NCBI RefSeq assembly: GCF_001277255.1
Contig: NZ_CP012264.1
Coordinates: forward strand, 1,674,001 to 1,738,000
From: Cronobacter condimenti 1330
GTDB lineage: Bacteria > Pseudomonadota > Gammaproteobacteria > Enterobacterales > Enterobacteriaceae
Direction: 5' to 3'
Length of the DNA: 64,000 nt
Shown piece after piece: positions 44,139 through 50,939 of the stretch (its first letter is position 1; every line of letters starts with the position of its first letter). Under the pieces are notes generated by a model. That model saw only the letters and a list, made by a program, of their open reading frames with translations, searched no databases and was not told where the DNA came from. The position numbers and the translations under genes are program-made.

Positions 44139-45148
44139 TGCTGGATGTGGAAGGCTTTGAGCTTGATGCTGAAGAGCGCGACATTCTGGGGCACCCGCTC
44201 GTCGGGGGGCTTATCCTCTTTACGCGCAACTATCACGATCCGGAGCAGTTGCGTGAACTGGTACGTCAGATCCGTGCGAGTGCCCGTAATCCTTTGCTGA
44301 TAGCCGTTGATCAGGAGGGCGGACGCGTCCAGCGTTTCCGTGAAGGCTTTACCCGCCTGCCTGCAGCTCAAAGTTTCGCAGCGCTGCTTGGGATGGAAGA
44401 GGGCGGCAAACTGGCGCAAGAGGCGGGCTGGCTAATGGCCTGCGAAATGATAGCGATGGACATTGATATTAGTTTCGCGCCGGTGCTTGATGTCGGACAC
44501 CTCAGTGCGGCGATTGGCGAGCGCTCTTTTCATGATGACCCGGCGAAAGTACTGGCCATGGCGAAACATTTCATTACCGGTATGCAAAGTGCTGGCATGA
44601 AAGCGACCGGCAAGCACTTTCCAGGCCACGGCGCCGTCAGCGCCGATTCACACAAAGAGACGCCGCGCGATCCGCGCCCGGCAGCAGACATTCGTCGTCA
44701 CGACATGCTGCCGTTTCGTGAACTTATTAGTTACAACATGCTAGATGCAGTGATGCCAGCACACGTCGTCTATAGCGATATCGATCCACTGCCGGCCAGC
44801 GGCTCGCCTTACTGGCTTAAGCAGGTCCTGCGTCAGGAACTCGGTTTTGACGGCGTGATTTTCTCTGACGACCTGTCGATGGAAGGCGCGGCGATCCTCG
44901 GCAGCTACGCTGAGCGCGGCCAGGCGGCGCTGGATGCCGGTTGCGATATGATCCTGGTCTGTAATAATCGTAAGGGTGCCGTTAGCGTTCTGGATAACCT
45001 GTCGCCGATCAAAGCAGAGCGTGTTACACGTTTGTATCATAAAGGTGTAATTACGCGTCAGGAACTGATGGCGTCAGCGCGCTGGAAGCAGGTAAGCGCA
45101 GAGCTTACCGCGCTGCATGAGCGCTGGCAGACGCACAAGGCGGGGTAA
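44126..45148 (+). CDS. nagZ: Beta-N-acetylglucosaminidase NagZ
   Basis: A cytosolic family-3 glycoside hydrolase of muropeptide recycling; it removes GlcNAc from GlcNAc-anhydroMurNAc peptides and feeds AmpC regulation. 340 residues. DQEGGRVQRFR (about 54-64), KHFPGHGAVSADSH (substrate/catalytic His-Asp region, 163-176), and the nucleophile Asp near VIFSDDLSMEGA (about 248) are present. It overlaps the end of thiK by 13 bases. Confidence 0.97.
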   Translation: MGPVMLDVEGFELDAEERDILGHPLVGGLILFTRNYHDPEQLRELVRQIRASARNPLLIAVDQEGGRVQRFREGFTRLPAAQSFAALLGMEEGGKLAQEAGWLMACEMIAMDIDISFAPVLDVGHLSAAIGERSFHDDPAKVLAMAKHFITGMQSAGMKATGKHFPGHGAVSADSHKETPRDPRPAADIRRHDMLPFRELISYNMLDAVMPAHVVYSDIDPLPASGSPYWLKQVLRQELGFDGVIFSDDLSMEGAAILGSYAERGQAALDAGCDMILVCNNRKGAVSVLDNLSPIKAERVTRLYHKGVITRQELMASARWKQVSAELTALHERWQTHKAG

Positions 45149-45189
45149 TAACGCTTGCCCTTAAGCTGCTACGCTGGGATGAAAATGCA

Positions 45190-45732
45190 ATGATTATCTA
45201 CTTACACGGTTTCGATTCAAACAGTCCGGGTAACCATGAGAAAGTGCTGCAACTGCAGTTTATCGATCCGGATGTGCGGCTTATCAGCTACAGCACACGC
45301 CATCCGAAACATGACATGCAGCATTTACTGCGCGAAGTGGACAAAATGCTGCAACTGAATGTCGACGAGCGACCGCTTATTTGCGGCGTAGGCCTCGGTG
45401 GCTTCTGGGCAGAGCGCATCGGTTTTTTGTGCGATATGCGGCAGGTGATTTTCAACCCGAATCTGTTTCCGTATGAAAACATGGAAGGCAAAATTGATCG
45501 CCCGGAAGAGTACCTGGACATCGCGACCAAATGCGTAGAAAACTTTCGCGAGAAAAACCGCGACCGCTGCCTCGCTATCCTCTCGCGCGAAGATGAAGCG
45601 CTGGACAGCCAGCGTTCGGCGAAACTGCTGCATCAGTTTTACGAGATAGTCTGGGACGAAGATCAGACGCACAAATTTAAAAACATCTCGCCACATCTGC
45701 AACGTATCAAAGCTTTCAAAGCGCTCGGTTAA
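45190..45732 (+). CDS. ycfP: YcfP family alpha/beta hydrolase-like protein (UPF0227)
   Basis: 180 residues, the E. coli length. MIIYLHGFDSNSPGNHEKV and ICGVGLGGFWAERIGFLCDM give the alpha/beta hydrolase-type fold; the serine-nucleophile position GVGLGG lacks a Ser, so esterase activity is doubtful. Function is unknown. It lies 41 bp after nagZ. Confidence 0.92.
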   Translation: MIIYLHGFDSNSPGNHEKVLQLQFIDPDVRLISYSTRHPKHDMQHLLREVDKMLQLNVDERPLICGVGLGGFWAERIGFLCDMRQVIFNPNLFPYENMEGKIDRPEEYLDIATKCVENFREKNRDRCLAILSREDEALDSQRSAKLLHQFYEIVWDEDQTHKFKNISPHLQRIKAFKALG

Positions 45733-45764
45733 TCTCGCACGCGCTACACCTTATCCCCTAAAGA

Positions 45765-45799
45765 AAAACGGGTCAGCCAAATGCTGGCCCGTTTTGTTT
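45765..45799 (+). terminator. Terminator after ycfP
   Basis: 13-bp stem (AAAACGGGTCAGC with GCTGGCCCGTTTT, one G-U pair), 5-nt loop, followed by GTTTAACTTT. Confidence 0.85.
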
Positions 45800-45813
45800 A
45801 ACTTTAATGCATA

Positions 45814-45835
45814 AAATTTGATGTACATCAAATTT
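45814..45835 (+). promoter_or_regulatory. FNR site upstream of ndh
   Basis: A 22-bp perfect palindrome with TTGAT-GTAC-ATCAA at 45818-45831, identical to the FNR consensus TTGAT-N4-ATCAA. In E. coli FNR represses ndh without oxygen. The site is 131 bp before the ndh start. Confidence 0.88.
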
Positions 45836-45965
45836 GGTATGACCAATGCACCGTTCATGTTATGCTCATTCTCGTTGTCGGCCATGTTGCTAAACTGTTG
45901 TTAATTAAAAGCTATTTTTAATAACTTTGAATTAACAATTAGTTAAACACTTTAAGGGGGTCACG

Positions 45966-47270
45966 TTGACTACGCCATTAAGAAAGATCGTTATCGTGGG
46001 CGGCGGCGCCGGCGGGCTTGAGCTGGCGACACAGCTGGGGCACAAACTGGGCCGCGGTAAAAAAGCGAAAGTCACGCTGGTGGATCGCAACCATAGCCAC
46101 CTGTGGAAGCCGCTGCTGCACGAAGTCGCAACCGGATCGCTTGATGAAGGCGTCGATGCGTTGAGCTATCTGGCGCACGCACGCAACCATGGTTTCCAGT
46201 TCCAGTTGGGTTCGGTGGTCGACATCAACCGCGACGCCAAAACCATTACGCTTGCTGAACTGCGTGATGAGAAGGGCGAACTGCTGGTCGCAGAGCGTAA
46301 AGTGCCTTATGACACGCTGGTCATGGCGCTTGGCAGCACCTCCAATGACTTCAACACACCGGGCGTCAAAGAGCACTGCATTTTCCTTGATAACCCGCAT
46401 CAGGCGCGTCGTTTCCACCAGGAAATGCTGAACCTGTTCCTTAAATACTCCGCTAACCTTGGCGCGAACGGCAAAGTCAATATCGCTATTGTCGGTGGCG
46501 GCGCAACGGGCGTTGAGCTCTCGGCTGAACTGCACAACGCGGTAAAACAGCTGCACAGCTATGGTTATAAGGGGCTGACTAACGAGGCGCTTAACGTGAC
46601 GCTGGTCGAAGCGGGCGAACGTATTCTGCCTGCGCTGCCGCCGCGTATCTCTGGCGCGGCGCACAATGAACTGACCAAGCTTGGTGTCCGTGTGCTCACC
46701 AACACGATGGTCACCAGTGCGCAGGGAGATGGCCTGAACACCAAAGACGGCGAGTTTATTCAGGCTGACCTGATGGTCTGGGCGGCCGGTATCAAAGCGC
46801 CAGATTTCATGAAAGAGATTGGCGGACTGGAAACCAACCGCATCAATCAGCTGGTGGTCGAGCAGACGCTGCAAACCACGCGCGACCCGGACATCTTCGC
46901 CATCGGCGACTGTGCGTCTTGCCCGCGTCCGGAAGGGGGCTTTGTTCCTCCGCGCGCCCAGGCGGCGCACCAGATGGCGACTTGCGCACTGGACAACATT
47001 CTGGCGCAAATCAAAGGCAAACCGCTTAAACCTTATGTCTATAAAGACAAAGGCTCACTCGTGTCACTGTCGAAATTCTCGACCGTGGGTAGCCTGATGG
47101 GTAACCTGATGCGCGGCTCTATGATGATCGAAGGACGTATTGCACGCTTTGTGTATATTTCGCTTTATCGTATGCATCAGATTGCACTGCACGGCTACTT
47201 CAAAACGGGCCTGATGATGCTGGTCGGCAGCATCAACCGGGTGATCCGCCCGCGCCTGAAACTGCACTAA
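45966..47270 (+). CDS. ndh: NADH dehydrogenase (NDH-2)
   Basis: A single-subunit, membrane-associated FAD enzyme that passes electrons from NADH to ubiquinone without pumping protons. 434 residues from TTG 45966 (read as Met, TTPLRKIVIVGGGAGGLELATQLGHK), with AAGGGGGTCACG upstream; E. coli ndh also uses TTG. FAD motif GGGAGG (12-17), NAD motif GGGATGVELSAEL (about 174-186). The C-terminal helices hold the membrane-anchoring region. Confidence 0.97.
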   Translation: MTTPLRKIVIVGGGAGGLELATQLGHKLGRGKKAKVTLVDRNHSHLWKPLLHEVATGSLDEGVDALSYLAHARNHGFQFQLGSVVDINRDAKTITLAELRDEKGELLVAERKVPYDTLVMALGSTSNDFNTPGVKEHCIFLDNPHQARRFHQEMLNLFLKYSANLGANGKVNIAIVGGGATGVELSAELHNAVKQLHSYGYKGLTNEALNVTLVEAGERILPALPPRISGAAHNELTKLGVRVLTNTMVTSAQGDGLNTKDGEFIQADLMVWAAGIKAPDFMKEIGGLETNRINQLVVEQTLQTTRDPDIFAIGDCASCPRPEGGFVPPRAQAAHQMATCALDNILAQIKGKPLKPYVYKDKGSLVSLSKFSTVGSLMGNLMRGSMMIEGRIARFVYISLYRMHQIALHGYFKTGLMMLVGSINRVIRPRLKLH

Positions 47271-47277
47271 GTCTGAA

Positions 47278-47320
47278 TCAGCCCCGGTGTAATACACGCC
47301 GGGGCTGATGACATTTTATT
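47278..47320 (+). terminator. Hairpin after ndh
   Basis: 10-bp perfect stem TCAGCCCCGG / CCGGGGCTGA (47278-47287, 47299-47308) with inner TGT/ACA pairs and a weak TTTTATTTC downstream. Confidence 0.7.
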
Positions 47321-47460
47321 TCTGACCCGCTTTCCCTTCAGACTCCTCTCAATCCGCTGATCTCTGCCACAAAATCCCGCTTTTTGGGTCGTTTTCCGAT
47401 TTGCTATACGCCATCTCAATTGCAAAATTGTTACCAATTGCACAGCCGGGAGGAATTCCT

Positions 47461-48000
47461 GTGAATAAATCAATGTTAGCGGGTATTGGTATTGGGGTGG
47501 TTGCTGCGCTTGGCGTGGCGGCAGTGGCCAGTCTGGATGTGTTCAGCCCTTCGCCGAAATATGCCCAGGTAGTTTCTGCCACGCCTATCAAAGAGTCGGT
47601 AAAAACGCCGCGCCAGGAATGCCGTAATGTTACGGTGACGCACCGCCGTCCGGTACAGGATGAAAACCGCCTGACCGGTTCGGTACTGGGTGCTGTCGCA
47701 GGCGGCGTTATCGGCCACCAGTTCGGCGGCGGTCGCGGTAAAGATGTCGCTACGGTCGTGGGTGCACTGGGCGGGGGCTACGCAGGCAACCAGATCCAGG
47801 GCCACCTTCAGGAAGGGGACACCTACACCACGCAGCAGCAGCGCTGTAAAACCGTTTATGACAAATCAGAGAAAATGCTGGGCTATGATGTGACATACCG
47901 CATCGGGGATGAGCAGGGCAAAATTCGGATGGAAAACGATCCGGGCAGCCGTATTCCGCTGGACAGCAATGGTCAGCTGGTGCTGAACCAGAAAACCTGA
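47461..48000 (+). CDS. ycfJ: YcfJ family glycine-zipper protein
   Basis: 179 residues from GTG 47461 (NKSMLAGIGIGVVAALGVAAVASLDVF) with GGAGGAATTCCT upstream; the frame back to 47401 adds no homologous sequence. An N-terminal membrane segment leads to KTPRQECRNVTVTHRRPVQDENRLTGSVLGAVAGGVIGHQFGGGRGKD (glycine-zipper, outer-membrane-like) and the C-terminus. Predicted envelope protein; function is not established, though stress induction is reported for the E. coli gene. A terminator follows. Confidence 0.93.
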   Translation: MNKSMLAGIGIGVVAALGVAAVASLDVFSPSPKYAQVVSATPIKESVKTPRQECRNVTVTHRRPVQDENRLTGSVLGAVAGGVIGHQFGGGRGKDVATVVGALGGGYAGNQIQGHLQEGDTYTTQQQRCKTVYDKSEKMLGYDVTYRIGDEQGKIRMENDPGSRIPLDSNGQLVLNQKT

Positions 48001-48021
48001 AAATAACATGGCGTCATAAAC

Positions 48022-48061
48022 AAAAAGCCCCTCTCGCACTCAGACGGAGGGGCTTTTTTTA
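48022..48061 (+). terminator. Terminator after ycfJ
   Basis: 12-bp stem AAAAAGCCCCTC / GAGGGGCTTTTT with a long 13-nt loop, followed by T's; 22 bases past the stop. Confidence 0.82.
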
Positions 48062-48097
48062 CCTGTACCCGCGCAACGGTGCAGGAAGGCTGAATAA

Positions 48098-48141
48098 GAA
48101 AACGCTCATGTTCCACGAGGCAGCAAAACATGAGCGTTTGA
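48098..48141 (-). terminator. Hairpin directly downstream of the small minus-strand ORF
   Basis: 13-bp perfect stem AAACGCTCATGTT / AACATGAGCGTTT (48100-48112 and 48127-48139), 14-nt loop. On the minus strand it begins 4 bases past the small ORF's stop and ends in TTTCTTA. Together with the ycfJ terminator it lies between convergent transcripts. Confidence 0.7.
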
Positions 48142-48142
48142 A

Positions 48143-48298
48143 TTACATAGCATTGTGTTGTCTGAACAAAATAAAACCAGTGATCAGCACTGATAAAAAT
48201 GCATAAAGAATGGAACCACCGCAGAACAACCAAAGGCCAAATAACAATGTTATTACTATTAGCACCTTAAATAATGGTAATAGCAAAGCCATGTTCAT
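48143..48298 (-). CDS. Small hydrophobic membrane protein, unrecognised
   Basis: 51 codons: MNMALLLPLFKVLIVITLLF then a second hydrophobic stretch (YAFLSVLITGFILF) and a short polar end (RQHNAM). Two likely transmembrane helices. Starts: ATG 48298, or more probably ATG 48292 (49 residues), which has AAGGA 8 bases upstream. A stable hairpin follows the stop. I do not recognise the family. The base composition is more AT-rich than its neighbours. It is inserted between ycfJ and comR, which are adjacent in E. coli K-12. Confidence 0.6.
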   Translation of the reverse strand: MNMALLLPLFKVLIVITLLFGLWLFCGGSILYAFLSVLITGFILFRQHNAM

Positions 48299-48634
48299 CT
48301 TCCTTCTGTAGGTGTATAGCCAAAAAGCGTCTCTTGTCTTCCATATTTGAAACTCGATACACCACGGATACTGTGTGGAAAAAAACCTCGTCCCTGCACG
48401 GCCCCGTCTTCATGACGTCAATAACTCCAATTCTAATAATTGATGGTGCTAATTAATTAGCACACGAATAATCATTTCTTTGACCGTACAAGAGTAGCTA
48501 CTCTGGAGGATATATTTGCCAGTTTTTACCTATTAATAAACGGCACTGAAACGGGCAGGGAAAAAGGGAAAGTATTCATGTAGTTAATGGATTAAAGCGT
48601 GAGCGACAGGCGCCGCTCACGAAGGCAGTAGCAA
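48299..48634 (-). promoter_or_regulatory. AT-rich region with palindromes between the small ORF and comR
   Basis: 336 bp with low GC. It holds an 18-bp perfect palindrome (GTGCTAATTAATTAGCAC, 48446-48463) and a 14-bp one (AGAGTAGCTACTCT, 48491-48504). On the minus strand these precede the small ORF by about 150-200 bases and could be operators. A 60-residue plus-strand frame (48274-48456) has no ribosome site and is not counted. Confidence 0.45.
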
Positions 48635-49267
48635 TTATTGAATAAGCTGCGGCCATAACCGCATAGTCATATTCACAATCTGAATCAATTCTTCCGGGGT
48701 GGCGCCTTCACGTGCGCTCACAGACATCCCGTGAACCAGGCAACTGATGAAGCGGACCAGCGCAGGCAGGTTGCAATTTTCCGCAATTTCATTTTTCGCC
48801 TGACGCTCGCTCAGAAAACGCAGCAGAATAGCTTCGCGCTGCGTATGACGCGCTTTCAGCGTGGCGGCAATTTCCTCAGAGGACGCAGCAAGCGCGGCGG
48901 ACGTCGTTACCATGAAGCAGCCGGCTGGCGTCTCTTTACTGGCAAAGCAGTTCGCGACGGCACACAGATAATCGTGCAGCGCTTCATCGACACGTTTGTC
49001 GGTGCAAAACAGTAACGTTTCCTGTTGATGCGCAAAGCGCGCGATATAGCGATCGAGTACGGCGCGGAACAACCCTTCTTTGTTGGTGAACTCCGCATAC
49101 AGCGTTGGCGCTTTGGCCCCGGTTGCTTCTACCAGATGCGCCAGCGACGTGGCTTCGTAACCGTGCTGCCAGAATAGTGCCATGGCCTTATCAAGCGCCG
49201 CTTCCCTGTCGAACACTTTTGGACGGCCACGGCTTTTTTTTGCGCAACTTTTGGCTTCTGTTGTCAT
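48635..49267 (-). CDS. comR: TetR-family regulator ComR
   Basis: 210 residues from ATG 49267 (MTTEAKSCAKKSRGRPKVFDREAALDKAMALFWQHGYEATSLAHLVEATGAKAPTLYAEFTNKEGLF). This is the E. coli ComR length; the alternative at 49303 adds 12 residues. The TetR helix-turn-helix is at about 30-65; the C-terminal half is the ligand/dimer domain. In E. coli ComR represses the divergent bhsA (comC) and is inactivated by copper (literature). The neighbouring bhsA supports the name. Confidence 0.85.
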   Translation of the reverse strand: MTTEAKSCAKKSRGRPKVFDREAALDKAMALFWQHGYEATSLAHLVEATGAKAPTLYAEFTNKEGLFRAVLDRYIARFAHQQETLLFCTDKRVDEALHDYLCAVANCFASKETPAGCFMVTTSAALAASSEEIAATLKARHTQREAILLRFLSERQAKNEIAENCNLPALVRFISCLVHGMSVSAREGATPEELIQIVNMTMRLWPQLIQ

Positions 49268-49390
49268 AGTGCCGTTTAACCTCTTGTGAAAACCTGCCCT
49301 CAAAATACCCCTTTTTGCACCAGGAGTACCAGTAAAACCGGGTGGTCAGCGCAGTGGACGCCGTATGGAACAGCGTGGAATTAATAAAAT

Positions 49391-49441
49391 AATGATCATT
49401 AAAAAATAATATTGACATGTGATGTAGATCACAACTATCAT
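49391..49441 (+). promoter_or_regulatory. bhsA promoter with CRP-like palindrome
   Basis: TTGACA (49412-49417), then an 18-bp spacer, then TATCAT (49436-49441). The spacer itself is TGTGA-TGTAGA-TCACA (49418-49433), an exact CRP half-site pair, so a bound CRP would sit between -35 and -10. Just upstream is AATGATCATT (49391-49400), a 10-bp palindrome that may be a ComR or other operator. Binding is not shown by sequence alone. Confidence 0.65.
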
Positions 49442-49519
49442 TTCCTTATCGATCGTTAATTAATAATTTTAACGACCTCTGTCACCCATTTTGCATGAAT
49501 GATAAACAAGGTTACCCCT

Positions 49520-49777
49520 ATGAAAAACGTTAAAATGCTGTTCGCTGCTGCCGCGCTGAGTTCATTGCCTTTCGCAAGCTTTGCTGCCGTTCAGGTGCAA
49601 TCTGCGCCGGCAGGTCAGCATAAAGCGGGCACCATCTCCGCGAGCGCCGGTACTAATCTGTCATCGCTGGAAGCTGAACTTGCGCAAAAAGCAGATGCGG
49701 CGGGCGCAACATCGTTTCGTATCACCTCCGCTAACGGTGATAACACCCTTCACGGCACCGCCGTACTTTATAAATAA
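49520..49777 (+). CDS. bhsA: Stress-response outer-membrane protein BhsA (DUF1471)
   Basis: 85 residues, as in E. coli, from ATG 49520 (MKNVKMLFAAAALSSLPFASFAAVQVQ), after AAGGTTACCCCT. A signal peptide is cut after FAA; the mature YahO/DUF1471 domain ends LHGTAVLYK. E. coli BhsA (YcfR) is an outer-membrane protein that changes biofilm, permeability and copper entry under stress. The start upstream at 49499 is a chance extension. Confidence 0.95.
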   Translation: MKNVKMLFAAAALSSLPFASFAAVQVQSAPAGQHKAGTISASAGTNLSSLEAELAQKADAAGATSFRITSANGDNTLHGTAVLYK

Positions 49778-49795
49778 GCCTTACGTACACACAGC

Positions 49796-49826
49796 AAAAG
49801 GCCCTGTCTTCGGACAGGGCCTTTTT
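49796..49826 (+). terminator. Bidirectional terminator between bhsA and ldtC
   Basis: 13-bp perfect stem AAAAGGCCCTGTC / GACAGGGCCTTTT with a TTCG tetraloop, followed by T's on both strands. Confidence 0.95.
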
Positions 49827-49835
49827 ATTTGCGCA

Positions 49836-50810
49836 TCAGATAGCGTTCGTTGACGGGGCAGGCAATGGCACAGTGACGTTGACCGGCACGCCGGAGCGCA
49901 GGCGCAGCGCGTGCGCCATCACGTCACGGTCAGTTTGCGCGGCGGACTGAAAACGTTGCAGTCTGGCATCCAGCACGATGGGTAGCGTCTTCGGGTCGTC
50001 CTCAATACGTTTTGAGAGCGGCTGGTGCACCTCAACCAGATGACGCCCGTCGGGCTCCACTGACGCCTTCACCGGCGCATTAATAATATTGACGCGCGTA
50101 CCGACGGGCACCACGCTGAATAAATGTTTGATATCGTCATCACGCAGGCGAATACAGCCGGAGCTGACGCGCATACCAATGCCGAAATCAGCGTTGGTGC
50201 CATGCAGCAGATATACGCCCCCGTAGGCCGCAAGGCGAATGGCATGATGGCCCATTGGGTTATCTGGCCCCGCAGGCACCACGGGCGGGAGATCAATACC
50301 CTGTGCTTTATACCGCGCGCGGATATTCGCCGTCGGTGTCCAGGTCGGGTTAGCGCGTTTTTGCGAAACAGAGGTCTGCATCGTCGGGGTTAGTGTGTCG
50401 CCATCCAGCTGGCCGATGCCAATCGGATAAACCGTGACGCTATTTTCACCCGGCGGGAAGTAATAGAGCCGCAGTTCGGCAAGATTAATCAGAATGCCTT
50501 CACGCGGCGCATCGGGCAGCAGCATCTGGCGCGGGATAGTCAGTACGCTGCCTGCACGCGGCACATAAGGATCGACGCCAGGGTTGGCCTGCAACAGCGC
50601 CAGAAACCCGACGTTATAGCGTTTAGCGATGGCTTCCAGCGAGCCGCCATCGTCCGCCACCGTATGGTAAAGCGTCTCGCCAATAAGCCGACTGCCTGCC
50701 GACGGTAACGGATAGGTGTTCGCGAGCGCGTGGCTTGCGCCAAACGTCACACTCGCTGCGAAAGCCAGCCACGACAGCCAGCGGGTAAAACGCACATGTT
50801 CTCTTTTCAT
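49836..50810 (-). CDS. ldtC: L,D-transpeptidase LdtC (YcfS)
   Basis: Attaches Braun lipoprotein to peptidoglycan by L,D-transpeptidation in the periplasm. 324 residues. Signal peptide (cut near SHALA, about 30), LysM-type region (YNVGFLALLQANPGVDPYVPRAGSVLTIP, about 65-94), then YkuD catalytic domain with His203 (LLHGTNADFGIG) and catalytic Cys219 (SSGCIRLRDDD). E. coli YcfS is 320 residues. mfd starts upstream on the same strand, 129 bp away. Confidence 0.94.
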   Translation of the reverse strand: MKREHVRFTRWLSWLAFAASVTFGASHALANTYPLPSAGSRLIGETLYHTVADDGGSLEAIAKRYNVGFLALLQANPGVDPYVPRAGSVLTIPRQMLLPDAPREGILINLAELRLYYFPPGENSVTVYPIGIGQLDGDTLTPTMQTSVSQKRANPTWTPTANIRARYKAQGIDLPPVVPAGPDNPMGHHAIRLAAYGGVYLLHGTNADFGIGMRVSSGCIRLRDDDIKHLFSVVPVGTRVNIINAPVKASVEPDGRHLVEVHQPLSKRIEDDPKTLPIVLDARLQRFQSAAQTDRDVMAHALRLRSGVPVNVTVPLPAPSTNAI

Positions 50811-50939
50811 TTACCGCACCCAGAGAGAAGTTTTGTTATTGATTAATAAAGAGAGAAGTATGGCGGGGCTTCGTCCAGAGAAACCCTGGACGAATGCAAA
50901 GGATTGTAAAGTTACGCCCCGGTAGCGGGGCGTAGAGGA

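Noticed and set aside
45978..47009. 343-residue minus-strand frame over ndh
   Set aside because: Antisense to the conserved NDH-2 gene and without a known domain.
48274..48456. 60-residue plus-strand frame in the ycfJ-comR gap
   Set aside because: No ribosome binding site and Ser/Thr-rich chance composition; overlaps the start of the more convincing minus-strand ORF.
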